Counted from the stretch's first letter, positions 43,198-52,090 are shown. The stretch: 64,000 nucleotides of DNA from CAWJFJ01 sp963800065 (GCA_963800065.1 CAWCZO010000010.1:124001-188000), one strand, 5' to 3'. The notes: generated by a model from the letters alone, not told the origin. Numbers and translations are program-made.

Positions 43198-43337
43198 ACG
43201 TCCCTGCTGCCCTGAACGACCCTGCCGCACTGAACGACCCTGCTGCTCTGAACGACCCTGCCGCCCTGAACGACCCTGCCGCCCTGAACGACCCTGCCGC
43301 CCTGAACGACCCTGCCGCCCTGAACGACCCTGCCGCC
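43194..43337 (+). repeat. Eight tandem copies of an 18-base unit between SDR and amidohydrolase genes
   Basis: The unit is CTGAACGACCCTGCCGCC. The first three copies have variants (GTCC, GCA, TGCT); the last five are identical. The first copy begins inside the SDR stop codon (CTGA at 43194-43197), and every copy has TGA in the SDR frame. A truncated ninth copy (CTGAGGGAGACTG) supplies the AGGGAG ribosome-binding site of the next gene. The other frame is open as LNDPAA repeats. Confidence 0.93.
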
Positions 43338-43355
43338 CTGAGGGAGACTGTCTGC

Positions 43356-44579
43356 ATGGAGCGTCGCTACACCGTCATATCGGCCGACTCGCACTGCGGG
43401 GCCGACGTCCTCGACTACCGGCCCTACCTGGCCTCGAGGTTCCACCAGGAGTTCGACGCCTGGGCGGCCACGTACGAGGTCCCCTTCGCCGACCTTCTCG
43501 CCCCCATCCGGTACCGGAACTGGGACTCCGACCGGCGCCTGGCCGAGCACGAGGCCGACGGGATCGTGGCCGAGGTCCTCTTCCCCAACACCGTCCCCCC
43601 GTTCTTCGAGGAGGGGAACCTCGTCGCCCTCCCCCCCGGCGAGTCCGACTACGAGCGGCGCTGGGCCGGGGTCCAGGCCCACAACCGCTGGGTGGCCGAC
43701 TTCTGCACCGCGGCTCCGGGGCGCCGGGCCGGCGTCGTCCAGGTCTTCGTCAACCGCCTCGACGACGCGCTGGCCGAGATCTCCTGGGCGGCCGAGCACG
43801 TCGACCTCTTCGGCGGCATCCTCCTGCCCTCGATCCCGCCGGGATCACCCCTCCCCCCGCTGTACGACCCCCACTACGACCCGCTGTGGCGGCTGTGCCA
43901 GGAGGTCGGTGCCGTCATCAACATCCACGCCGGGTCGGGTCTCCCCTACTACGGCGAGCTCGAGATCGCCCGGGCCATCATGCTGGTCGAGGTGCCCTGG
44001 TTCAGCCACCGCCCCCTCTGGCACCTCATCTTCGGCGGCGTCTTCGAGCGGTTCCCCGATCTGAAGGTGGCCCTCACCGAGCAGGGCGTGGCCTGGCTGC
44101 CGCGGGGGCTCGAGACCCTCGACTGGTTCTACGGCCGGATGGCGGGCGGAGGGGCGGCCGAGGCCGTCTTCTTCGGCGCCGCCGCCGAGGGGATGACGAT
44201 GAAGCCGTCGGAGTACTTCGCCCGCAACATCTGGCTGGGCGCCTCCTACCTCCGGTCGTCGGAGTCCGAGCTCCGCCCCCAGTTCGGCGCCGACCGCGTC
44301 ATGTGGGGAGACGACTATCCCCACTCCGAAGGGACGTGGCCTTTCAGCCGGGAGGCCCTGCGCGTGGCCTTCGCCGGCGAAGACCCCGACGTCGTCCAGC
44401 GTTGCGTCGGGATCAACGCCGCCGACCTCTACGGCTTTGACATGGAAGCCCTCGCCCCCCTGGCGGCGGCGGTCGGACCTCTCGTCGAGGAGATCGCCGA
44501 GCCCATCGCCGCCAGTGCCTACCCCGAGAAATCGACGTCGAACGCCTTCGACACGACCCAGGTCCTCAGGTCCTGGTAG
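43356..44579 (+). CDS. Amidohydrolase-2 family metal-dependent hydrolase (paralogue 4)
   Basis: 407 residues. N-terminal metal motif VISADSHCGAD, then LDYRPYLASRFHQEFDAW, shared with paralogue 5 (IISADGHCG, ADYRPYLETRFH). A His lies in INIHAGSGLPYYG, and the C-terminal Asp in WGDDYPHSEGTWPFS. TIM-barrel hydrolase or decarboxylase; substrate unknown. Third gene in the unit decarboxylase-SDR-amidohydrolase, which suggests degradation of a cyclic or keto acid. Confidence 0.87.
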   Translation: MERRYTVISADSHCGADVLDYRPYLASRFHQEFDAWAATYEVPFADLLAPIRYRNWDSDRRLAEHEADGIVAEVLFPNTVPPFFEEGNLVALPPGESDYERRWAGVQAHNRWVADFCTAAPGRRAGVVQVFVNRLDDALAEISWAAEHVDLFGGILLPSIPPGSPLPPLYDPHYDPLWRLCQEVGAVINIHAGSGLPYYGELEIARAIMLVEVPWFSHRPLWHLIFGGVFERFPDLKVALTEQGVAWLPRGLETLDWFYGRMAGGGAAEAVFFGAAAEGMTMKPSEYFARNIWLGASYLRSSESELRPQFGADRVMWGDDYPHSEGTWPFSREALRVAFAGEDPDVVQRCVGINAADLYGFDMEALAPLAAAVGPLVEEIAEPIAASAYPEKSTSNAFDTTQVLRSW

Positions 44580-44583
44580 CGGT

Positions 44584-44599
44584 CGGCCGTCGCCGGCCG
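44584..44599. terminator. Hairpin between convergent amidohydrolase and VOC genes
   Basis: CGGCCG at 44584-44589 pairs with CGGCCG at 44594-44599 over a TCGC loop, in the 26-base gap between convergent stops (44579 and 44606). No U-tract. Confidence 0.4.
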
Positions 44600-44605
44600 G
44601 TCACG

Positions 44606-44953
44606 TCAGTGGGGGTTCACCTCGATGAACGTGATCGTGTTCCCGTCGGCATCGGCCACCGACGCCTTTCGTCCGGCATCGGCGACGATCTCGATCGCCG
44701 CGCCGGTGATCCCCCGCTCTCCGATCTCCGTCATGGTGGCGTCGAGATCGGGCACCGCCATCGTCACCAGTGCGGTCCCCACCCGCGTCGGGTCGCCCAC
44801 GACGTAGACCCAGGCCGAATCGGCCACGCGCCACATCACCTCGTCAGCCTTCACGACGATGTCCGCCGGTCGCCCGAACAACCGGTCGTACCAGGTCACG
44901 GCGGCCGGGAAGTCGGCCACGGGGATACCGGCGAAGAGAACGTCGACCGGCAC
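44606..44953 (-). CDS. VOC (glyoxalase-like) small protein
   Basis: 115 residues from GTG 44953, 4 bases after the permease stop. VOC fold: VDVLFAGIPVADFPAAVTWYDRLFG (first module), then ALVTMAVPDLDATMTEIGERGI and GNTITFIEVN (second module). Probably an enzyme or resistance-binding protein of the glyoxalase/bleomycin-resistance group. Its position as last gene of the exporter operon suggests a self-protection or toxin-handling role, but this is inference. Confidence 0.7.
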   Translation of the reverse strand: MPVDVLFAGIPVADFPAAVTWYDRLFGRPADIVVKADEVMWRVADSAWVYVVGDPTRVGTALVTMAVPDLDATMTEIGERGITGAAIEIVADAGRKASVADADGNTITFIEVNPH

Positions 44954-44957
44954 CCGA

Positions 44958-46142
44958 TCACGCGTCCCTGGTGGCCATCCGCCACGCCCCGAGGACGGTC
45001 CAACCGACCACCCAGGCCACGATGACGCAGACCGCCACGGTGGTCGACTCGGGCACCAGACGCGGGCCACTCCCGGGCGGTCCTCCGCCACCGAAGGCGA
45101 GGGGCAGCCCGCCCGGTTCCAGGTGGGCCGTGGCCAGACCGACCACGGCGCGCTGCAGATTCACGAGGTGGCGGATGACGTTCATCGACAGGATCGGCGT
45201 CAGGATGACCTCGAGCACGATCATCAGGATCACCGCCACCGTTCTCTGGCCCAGGAGCGATCCGAGCCCCAGGCCGACGATGAACCCGATGGCCGCTTCG
45301 AGCTCGATCCACAGGCCGGACTTGATCATGAGGGAGTTGGACGGATAGAGGAAATGCGCCCTGTAGTCGGCGTAGTCCTGCTGGGCGATCTTGACGGCCT
45401 GCGCCCTGTTCGAGGCCGGTGTCGGGTTCACCCCGGCGCCCGGTGGCACAGACCCTTTGACGATCACACCGCCGTTGGGAACGGGACCGCTCGACGTGAC
45501 GGGGCCGTTGGGGCCGCATTGGATACTGGAGGTAATGGGTCCGTTGTACGGGAGATCACACATGGCCTCGCCGGGATGGTCGCGGGCCCAGTTCTCGAAG
45601 CGGGTGAGCGACATGCCGACGGGCAGTTTCACCCCGTCGTAGTTGAGGGTCGTGGGGGCGGCGAAGACGCACACGGCGCAGACAATCGTGAAGCCGACGG
45701 CCACCAAGGAGACGACGATGGCCAACCCGGCCGGGATGCGGGCCAGGTAGAGCGACACCCGGGAGCGACCCGTCACCACCAGATGGCGGAACATCCCTTC
45801 GGTCAGGTCGATCGACCCCGCCGTGCAGCCCAGCGCGGCGGCCACGATGAAACCGAAGACGTACATCACCCCGGCCACCAGGTGCGTGTAGATGTCGTAG
45901 CCGCCGGCGGGGCCGTAGGACTTGGGCGCGAAGGCGTGGGCCAAGAGGCGGATGACAAGGAACAAGGAGGGGAGGCCGATGTTCACCACGATCAGGGCGA
46001 TCATGAGGCCGCGCCGTTTGCGCAGCTCCATGATCCGGGTGGTGATCATGGCCAGGGTGGGGATCCACGATCCCCGGTGGTCGTTCGGCACTTCGGGAAG
46101 CGACACCGGCGCCGGGGCCCCCATGTCGGTCACCACGGTCAT
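44958..46142 (-). CDS. ABC transporter permease with large extracytoplasmic loop
   Basis: 394 residues from ATG 46142, which overlaps the ATPase stop as ATGA. First hydrophobic spans around 48-130 (LMIALIVVNIGLPSLFLVIRL, YVFGFIVAAALGC) and 155-180, then an external loop (about 185-270, rich in Pro/Thr/Asn: CDLPYNGPITSSIQCG, GVNPTPASNRAQ), and final spans (LEAAIGFIVGLGLGSLLG, VAVILMIVLEVILTPILSM, VIVAWVVGWTVLGAW). This resembles ABC-2 permeases of bacteriocin or lipid export systems. Co-transcribed with its ATPase upstream and the VOC gene downstream. Confidence 0.82.
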   Translation of the reverse strand: MTVVTDMGAPAPVSLPEVPNDHRGSWIPTLAMITTRIMELRKRRGLMIALIVVNIGLPSLFLVIRLLAHAFAPKSYGPAGGYDIYTHLVAGVMYVFGFIVAAALGCTAGSIDLTEGMFRHLVVTGRSRVSLYLARIPAGLAIVVSLVAVGFTIVCAVCVFAAPTTLNYDGVKLPVGMSLTRFENWARDHPGEAMCDLPYNGPITSSIQCGPNGPVTSSGPVPNGGVIVKGSVPPGAGVNPTPASNRAQAVKIAQQDYADYRAHFLYPSNSLMIKSGLWIELEAAIGFIVGLGLGSLLGQRTVAVILMIVLEVILTPILSMNVIRHLVNLQRAVVGLATAHLEPGGLPLAFGGGGPPGSGPRLVPESTTVAVCVIVAWVVGWTVLGAWRMATRDA

Positions 46143-47080
46143 TCGGTGTCCCCCAGTCGGCTGGTGACGGACAGGAACCAGGATTCGAGCGAGGCCTGGA
46201 TCTCCTGGAGCTGGTAGACGTCGATCCCGCCCTCCACCAGCAGGCGATTGATCTCGGCGATGACGTCCCGGGAGGTCCCGGCCGGCAGGCCGATCCCCAG
46301 TCCTTGGGCGCTCAGTTCGATCTGAGCCCCGAGGGCGGTGGCCTCCAGGAGCGAGCGGGCCCGATCGGGATCCGAACACTCGACCTGGAGAGCGACCGAG
46401 GCACCGGCCAGCAGGTCGGAGATCGGTCCCTGGCGGATGACGTTGCCGTGGTCCACGATGGCCACGGCGTCGCAGGTCCGCTCCACCTCGTCGAGGAGAT
46501 GCGAGGACAGCACCACGGTGCGGCCCTCGGCCACCAGGGACAGGATCATGTCGCGCATCTCGTGCATCCCGGCCGGGTCGAGTCCGTTCATCGGTTCGTC
46601 GAGGATCAGCAGTTGGGGATCGCCGAGGAGGCAGGCGGCCACGCCCAGACGCTGGCGCATGCCCATCGAGTACTTCGACACCTTGTCGTCGGCCCGGTGG
46701 GCGATGCCGACACGCTCGAGGGCGGGCCCGATGCGGTCCTTGGCCGCCGGCTCGCGGGCGGCGGCGAGAATGCGGAGGTTCTGGCGCCCGGTGAGGTGTC
46801 CGTGGAACCTCGGCTCGTCGACGATAGCGCCCACGCGCGCCAGGGCTATGTCGCGATGGCGGGGAACCTGGTGTCCGAGCAGCGACATGGTGCCGGCGTC
46901 GGCGTGGGTCAGTCCCAGCAACACCCGGATGAGGGTGGTCTTGCCGGCGCCGTTCGGACCCAGGTAGCCGAAGGCGCAGCCCCGGGGGACCAGGAGCTCC
47001 ACGCCGTTCACGGCCACGTTGGCGCCGAACTGCTTGGTCAGTCCGTGGGTCTCGACGGCCCACTGGGTGTCGGTGGCCAA
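46139..47080 (-). CDS. ABC transporter ATP-binding protein
   Basis: 313 residues. Walker A GPNGAGKTT, signature YSMGMRQRLGVA, Walker B LLILDEPMNGLDP, switch His in VLSSHLLDEVE. It matches the ATPases of ABC-2 antibiotic or bacteriocin-immunity exporters (BcrA/NatA-like). A C-terminal tail (about 225-310) follows, probably regulatory. First gene of a three-gene operon with the permease and VOC protein. Starts 135 bases from the next gene upstream. Confidence 0.92.
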   Translation of the reverse strand: MATDTQWAVETHGLTKQFGANVAVNGVELLVPRGCAFGYLGPNGAGKTTLIRVLLGLTHADAGTMSLLGHQVPRHRDIALARVGAIVDEPRFHGHLTGRQNLRILAAAREPAAKDRIGPALERVGIAHRADDKVSKYSMGMRQRLGVAACLLGDPQLLILDEPMNGLDPAGMHEMRDMILSLVAEGRTVVLSSHLLDEVERTCDAVAIVDHGNVIRQGPISDLLAGASVALQVECSDPDRARSLLEATALGAQIELSAQGLGIGLPAGTSRDVIAEINRLLVEGGIDVYQLQEIQASLESWFLSVTSRLGDTE

Positions 47081-47215
47081 GACTTGCTCCGATCTCGTCG
47101 ATCAGGCCGCTCATCACGGGTCACGGCCGACATGCCTTGACCCCCCCAACCTAGAGCCTGCCCCGACCAGCGAGAAGACAGCTACCGGGTCTCTTCCTGA
47201 TGGGGTTAACCCCCG

Positions 47216-48472
47216 TCAGCGCGTCGGCGTGATCCCGTATTCGGCCAGCCACCACTTGGCCGACGCCGCCGCCCCCGGGTCGGCGGCCAGCGACGGGTCC
47301 TGGCCGAGGTCCGCCGGCTTGGGACCGATCCGGTCGGCCACCGGTCGCAGCGCGTCGAGGTCGAAGCCGTAGACCTTGGCCGCCGTCGCCCCCAGGAGCT
47401 GCCTGGTCTCCTCCACCGGCACCTCGCAGAAATCGGCCTTCAGCTTGGCCGCCGTGTTGGGCCACGAGCCCTCGGGGTGCGGGTAGTCGGTGCCCCACAT
47501 CACGGAGTCGAGGCCGAGGACGTGGCGGCGGCGGATCTCTTCCCGGGACATGGTGGAGGCGCCGGCGAAGAGGTTGGTCCCGAAGTACTCCGAGGGCAGC
47601 TTGGAGATCTTCCCTTCGAGAAGGGCCGCCATCTTCTTGGTGGTGTGCCCCCCGCCCATGTACTGGTCCCACTTCCACTTGGAGTCGGCGATCCAGTAGG
47701 CGGCCGCCTCGGTGACCACGAACATGAGGTCGGGATGGCGTTCGAAGGCGCCGGAGAAGAGCAGGTGCCACGAGGGTCGCGCCGCCCACCAGACGACCTC
47801 GGCCAGGTAGATCCCGAGGTGGCCGTTGTACTCCTCCTGCGGTGCCTCGCCCGAGTGGGTGTGGACCGGGAGGTGTGCTTCGGCACAGGCCGCCCAGAAG
47901 GGTTCGTAGACCTCGGACGAGTAGGGCGGGCGGTCCCGCCACATGGTCGGGATCATCACCCCCCTGATGCCGGGCTGATCGGCCGCCCACCGCGCCTCCA
48001 CGACGGCGCGCGCCGGGTCGTGACACAACGGGATGAGGGCGATCCCGGCCCGACGGTCGGGGCTGGTCGAGCACAGTTCGGCCAGGAAGCGGTTGTGGGC
48101 CCGGGCGCCGGCGAAGGCCAGGTCGGGATCGGTGATCTCCCCCGCCGCCAGTCCGGCGTTGAACGGTGGGGAACCCATCCCGGTGATGGCGTCGGCGTCG
48201 GCGAACAGGACGTCGGCGGCCACGCCGTCCTGGTCCAGCTCCTTGTCGCGGACGACGGGGTCGTAGGCGCCGCGCAGGCCCTCCTCGTTGGAGGACTCCC
48301 AGCCCATGATGTACTCGAAGTTGCTCTCCAGCTTCTCGGCCCGCTCGGCTTCCTTCTGGGCCACCCACTCGTCGAAAGCGCCGTGGAAGCGGGTCTCCAG
48401 GTAGGGCCGGTAGTCGGCCAGCGGGAGACCGCAGTGGCCGTCGGCGGAGATGATCACGTAGCGCTCGGACAT
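47216..48472 (-). CDS. Amidohydrolase-2 family metal-dependent hydrolase (paralogue 5)
   Basis: 418 residues from ATG 48472, preceded by GGGGAGGG. N-terminal motif VIISADGHCG, DYRPYLETRFH and a His in VHTHSGEAPQEEYNG; C-terminal Asp in WGTDYPHPEGSWPN. Belongs to the same subgroup as paralogue 4, with an extra insertion (AERAEKLESNFEYIMGWESS) near residue 50. Co-directional with the amidase gene upstream, 37 bases away, so they are probably co-transcribed. Substrate unknown. Confidence 0.87.
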   Translation of the reverse strand: MSERYVIISADGHCGLPLADYRPYLETRFHGAFDEWVAQKEAERAEKLESNFEYIMGWESSNEEGLRGAYDPVVRDKELDQDGVAADVLFADADAITGMGSPPFNAGLAAGEITDPDLAFAGARAHNRFLAELCSTSPDRRAGIALIPLCHDPARAVVEARWAADQPGIRGVMIPTMWRDRPPYSSEVYEPFWAACAEAHLPVHTHSGEAPQEEYNGHLGIYLAEVVWWAARPSWHLLFSGAFERHPDLMFVVTEAAAYWIADSKWKWDQYMGGGHTTKKMAALLEGKISKLPSEYFGTNLFAGASTMSREEIRRRHVLGLDSVMWGTDYPHPEGSWPNTAAKLKADFCEVPVEETRQLLGATAAKVYGFDLDALRPVADRIGPKPADLGQDPSLAADPGAAASAKWWLAEYGITPTR

Positions 48473-48509
48473 CGCCCTCCCCTTCGTGGACATCGAGCTT
48501 ATGTCGTGA

Positions 48510-49919
48510 TCACAGCGGTGAACCCGGTGCCACCTTCGGCCACGGCATCTCCCTCTCGGCCACCAGGGCCAGGTCCAGCAGCAGCGGTTCCCGGTGGTGG
48601 GCGGCCAGGACCTGCAGTCCTACCGGGAGTCCGTCGACCGATCCGGCCGGGATGCTCACGGCCGGGGAGCCGTTCATGTTGGACGGTGCCGTCAGGGCGG
48701 CGTTGTTCATGATGGCCCGGGAGAAGCCGATCTCGTGGATCAGATCCGCTCCGGGGATGGTCGACGGGGGCGGGCCCTCGGCGGCGAAGGCGACATCGGG
48801 ATTGGTCGACGCCATCACGAAGTCGGCACCGTCGAAGAGGTCGGCCATGGCCTCGTTGAGCTGGCGGCGGTAGGACTCGATGGAGGCGGCCCGCTCCAGG
48901 TTGAAGCGCTCCCGGGCCGACTCGAGGCCCATCCGCATCTCGGGGCTCAGCTCGTCGATCCTGTCGGGGTAGGCGGCGCCCAGGGTGACCACGAAGCTCA
49001 CCTGACCGGCCATGGCCCACTGACCGCGCAGCGGGGGGAGTTCGGAGCGGAGGTCGACGACCTTCAGACCGGCCGCCGCCGCCAGCGTCTGGGCGGCGCC
49101 GGCCACGACCTCGGCCACCTCGTCACGCACTCGGGCCGTACCCAGATCGGGGATGATCACGGCCGTCTTCCCCACCAGGTCGTGGGTCCCGAGGGCCGCC
49201 TCCCACCCACCGACCGCCGGCAGGCTCAGCGGATCGCGTTGGTCGAACCCGTTGCAGGCGTCGAAGAAACGGGCCGTGTCGCGCACGGAGCGGCTCAGGC
49301 AGCCGAGCGCGGTGGTGAGCGGTTCGATCCCGGCCGCCGGGCCCTTCGGGATCCGCCCGTAGGTCGCCTTCAACCCGAACAGGCCGCAGAAGCCGGCCGG
49401 GATCCGGATCGACCCTCCGCCGTCGCTCCCGGTGGCGATGGGCAACAGCCCGCCCGCCACCGCCGCCGCCGTTCCGCCCGACGACCCGCCAGGGGTGCGC
49501 GACGGGTCCCACGGGTTCCTGGTGGTCCCGTGCAGCTCGGTCGACGTGCAGTTGATGCCCCCGAACTCGCTGGCCGCGGTCTGGGCGGCCAGGACGGCCC
49601 CGGCGCGCCGGAGTCGGACGATGGAGGTCTGGTCATGCTGCGCCACCCGGTCCTTGAAGAGCAGGGATGCCTCCGTGTAGGGCCACCCGTTCACCTCTTC
49701 GAGCTCCTTGACCCCGAAGGGGACGCCGCCGAAGGGGAGCGACACGTCGGCGTGGGCGGCGACGTCCCGGGCCCGGTCGAAGTCGGTGTGGCTGACGGTG
49801 TTCAGAGACGAACGGCCGAGGGCCTCGATGCAGGCGTCGAGCGCTTCGACCGGTGAGAGCGTCCCCTGACGGAAGGCGTCCACCAGGCTGCAGGCATCGT
49901 CGAACCACGGAGCTGCCAT
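48510..49919 (-). CDS. Amidase signature family protein
   Basis: 469 residues. Ser-cisSer-Lys triad: Lys71 in GVKELEEV, cis-Ser in PGGSSGG (145-146) and nucleophile Ser169 in GSDGGGSIRIPA. Hydrolyses an amide to the acid plus ammonia or amine. Start ATG 49919 gives MAAPWFDDACSLVDAF, the usual family opening. Upstream of paralogue 5 in the same direction and divergent from paralogue 6 across 48 bases, so an amide could be hydrolysed before amidohydrolase action. No signal peptide. Confidence 0.9.
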   Translation of the reverse strand: MAAPWFDDACSLVDAFRQGTLSPVEALDACIEALGRSSLNTVSHTDFDRARDVAAHADVSLPFGGVPFGVKELEEVNGWPYTEASLLFKDRVAQHDQTSIVRLRRAGAVLAAQTAASEFGGINCTSTELHGTTRNPWDPSRTPGGSSGGTAAAVAGGLLPIATGSDGGGSIRIPAGFCGLFGLKATYGRIPKGPAAGIEPLTTALGCLSRSVRDTARFFDACNGFDQRDPLSLPAVGGWEAALGTHDLVGKTAVIIPDLGTARVRDEVAEVVAGAAQTLAAAAGLKVVDLRSELPPLRGQWAMAGQVSFVVTLGAAYPDRIDELSPEMRMGLESARERFNLERAASIESYRRQLNEAMADLFDGADFVMASTNPDVAFAAEGPPPSTIPGADLIHEIGFSRAIMNNAALTAPSNMNGSPAVSIPAGSVDGLPVGLQVLAAHHREPLLLDLALVAEREMPWPKVAPGSPL

Positions 49920-49967
49920 ATGGGCCGACGGTAACATCGACGGAAGCGGATCGCGAGGGGGACCGAT

Positions 49968-51155
49968 GTGACCGATGCCGACCTGTTCCTCCCCGACCCG
50001 AGTCCCCGGGACGTCCGCGTCTCGGTGATCTCGGTCGACGACCACGTGGTGGAACCGCCCGACACCTTCGAAGGCCGGCTTCCGGCCCGGCTCCAGGACC
50101 GGGCCCCCCACGTGGTCGAGACCCCCGAAGGCCATGAGGTCTGGGAATTCGAGGGCGAGCGGTTCACGCAGGTGGGGATGAACGCCGTGGCCGGACGACG
50201 GCCCGAGACGTACAGCCTGGAGCCGTTCCGCTTCGACCAGATGCGCCCGGGCTGCTACCAGATCGAGGCCCGGATACGGGACATGGACGTCAACGGGGTC
50301 TGGGCCTCGGTCAACTTCCCCTCCCAGATCACCGGCTTCTGCGGACGGGTGTTCTTCGCCGCCGCCGACCGCCAACTCGGTCTGGCCTGTACCCGGGCCT
50401 GGAACGACTGGCTCTTCGAGGACTGGTACCAGGCCCATCCCGACCGGATCGTCCCCCTCGGGATCACCTACCTCTCCGACCCCGACGAGGCGGTGGCCGA
50501 GATCCGCCGCAACGCGGCCCGGGGCTTTACCTCGGTGACCCTCCCCGAACGCCCCCACGAGATCGGCCTGCCCTCGCTGTGGGACGCCGCCCACTGGGAC
50601 CCGATCATGGACGCCATCGTCGAGACCGATACCGTCATCTCCCTCCATGTCGGCAGTTCGGGCATGCCGAAGGCGCCCCCCGGGGCACCGATCCTCCAAC
50701 TGGGAGCCACCCTCTTCGGTCAACAGTCCCTCCAGGCGTGCGCCGAGTGGTTGTGGTCGGGCTACCCGGTGCGTCATCCCGGGCTCAAGATCGCCATGAG
50801 CGAAGGGGGGATCGGCTGGGTGGCCATGCTCCTCGACCGACTCGACAACATGGTCGACCGCTCCGGCTACGGACTGGGCTGGGACCTGCGACCGTCCGAG
50901 GTCCTCCAGCGCAACTTCTGGTTCTGCACCATCGACGACCCGTCGACCATCGACACCCGCCACCGGATCGGGATCGGCAACATCATGGTCGAGGTCGACT
51001 ACCCCCACGGCGACAGCACCTGGCCCGATACCCAGGACGTGATCGGGAAATGCTGGGGCCATCTCCCGGCCGCCGAGCTGCGGGCCGTCTGCAGCGAGAA
51101 CGCGGCCCGCCTCTACCGCCACCCGCTGCCCGACCCGGTCCTGCCCCGCGATTGA
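49968..51155 (+). CDS. Amidohydrolase-2 family metal-dependent hydrolase (paralogue 6)
   Basis: 395 residues from GTG 49968, with GAGGGGGA upstream. N-terminal motif ISVDDHVVEPPDTFEGRLPAR, shared with paralogue 1; a His in VISLHVGSSG; C-terminal Asp in VEVDYPHGDSTWPDT. Followed by a class II aldolase gene after 22 bases. Divergent from the amidase. As with the others, a TIM-barrel metal-dependent hydrolase or decarboxylase of unknown substrate. Confidence 0.87.
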   Translation: MTDADLFLPDPSPRDVRVSVISVDDHVVEPPDTFEGRLPARLQDRAPHVVETPEGHEVWEFEGERFTQVGMNAVAGRRPETYSLEPFRFDQMRPGCYQIEARIRDMDVNGVWASVNFPSQITGFCGRVFFAAADRQLGLACTRAWNDWLFEDWYQAHPDRIVPLGITYLSDPDEAVAEIRRNAARGFTSVTLPERPHEIGLPSLWDAAHWDPIMDAIVETDTVISLHVGSSGMPKAPPGAPILQLGATLFGQQSLQACAEWLWSGYPVRHPGLKIAMSEGGIGWVAMLLDRLDNMVDRSGYGLGWDLRPSEVLQRNFWFCTIDDPSTIDTRHRIGIGNIMVEVDYPHGDSTWPDTQDVIGKCWGHLPAAELRAVCSENAARLYRHPLPDPVLPRD

Positions 51156-51177
51156 GCCGAACACACAGGAGACACCG

Positions 51178-51912
51178 ATGGACTTCACGCCCACGGCCGA
51201 GAAGCTGATCCCCGACCTGTCGCCCCGCGAGGAGCTGGTGGTCCTGGCCCGGGCCCTGTGGCGCGAGGGCTACAACGACCATCTGGCCGGCCACATCACC
51301 GTCAACCTGGGCGACGGGACGCTGCTCTGCAACCCGTGGCTCCTCATCTGGGCCGAGCTGCGGCCGACACAGGTCCTGCGGATCGATCTCGAGGGCCGGG
51401 TGGTGGAGGGCGACTGGCCGGTGCCGCTCGGCATCCCCCTCCATCTCGAGATGCACAAGCTCCGCCCCGACGTGACCTGGGCCGTGCACAACCACCCCCT
51501 CTACGGGACCGTCTGGGCCGACATGGGCGAGCTGCCCGACGTCATGGACCAGAGCTCGGCCCTGGGCGGCGGCGGTCTGGCCCTCGTCAACGAGTACGAC
51601 GGCCCCGTCAACGACCCCGCCAGCGCCCGCCGGGCCGTCGCCCAGATGGGGAGCGCCGACAACGCCCTCCTGGCCGGCCACGGCGTCTTCGTCCTCGGGG
51701 GATCGGCCCGGGCCGTGCACCAGCGGGCCGTGGCCCTCGAGCAACGCTGCCAACGGGCCTGGCACGTGCGCGCTGCCGGGAGCGACGCCCCGTCACCGCT
51801 GCCCCGGGCCTTCCTCGATTTCATGGCGGCCAGCGACGGTGAGGGGTTCCTCGGCTTCTGGGAGGCGGCCGTGCGCGCCGAGCTCCGGGCCGATCCCCAC
51901 CTGCTCGACTGA
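51178..51912 (+). CDS. Class II aldolase/adducin family protein
   Basis: 244 residues; AGGAG precedes the ATG. Metal ligands are visible as His104 and His106 in AVHNHPLYG and a third His in LLAGHGVFVLG. The fold is that of L-fuculose-phosphate aldolase, ribulose-5-phosphate epimerase or decarboxylase-type enzymes. The usual phosphate-binding SGN/SS residues are not clear (HITVNLGDGTLLCNPW), so the substrate may not be a sugar phosphate. Likely last gene of the two-gene unit with paralogue 6. Confidence 0.87.
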   Translation: MDFTPTAEKLIPDLSPREELVVLARALWREGYNDHLAGHITVNLGDGTLLCNPWLLIWAELRPTQVLRIDLEGRVVEGDWPVPLGIPLHLEMHKLRPDVTWAVHNHPLYGTVWADMGELPDVMDQSSALGGGGLALVNEYDGPVNDPASARRAVAQMGSADNALLAGHGVFVLGGSARAVHQRAVALEQRCQRAWHVRAAGSDAPSPLPRAFLDFMAASDGEGFLGFWEAAVRAELRADPHLLD

Positions 51913-51987
51913 ACCCCGCCGACGGGCCGGGGGTGCGGGCGGCCCCGGTGAGTGTGCCGGCGGAGTGCGGGTGTGGGCGCAGTGGGT

Positions 51988-52024
51988 GTGTCGGTGGACA
52001 CGGACCATGTGTCGCCTCCGACAC
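51988..52024. promoter_or_regulatory. Two operator-like palindromes upstream of the 178-residue gene
   Basis: GTGTC-GGTG-GACAC (51988-52001) and GTGTCG-CCTC-CGACAC (52009-52024) share GTGTC/GACAC arms and a 4-base spacer; their centres are 22 bases apart, about two helical turns. The pair also folds as TGTGTCGG...CCGACACA with an inner stem. It lies 67 bases before the ATG at 52091. No regulator gene is adjacent. Confidence 0.55.
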
Positions 52025-52090
52025 AGACGGCGGGCACCGTGCCCCTCATGATGGGAGGAGACGCCGCACGAGCTCACCAAGGAGCGAACG

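Noticed and set aside
43194..43337. CRISPR array
   Set aside because: Units are directly adjacent 18-mers with no spacers, start in a stop codon and have no cas genes nearby.
44606..47080. Lantibiotic or bacteriocin production cluster
   Set aside because: Only an exporter pair and a VOC gene are present; no precursor peptide or modification enzyme was found nearby.
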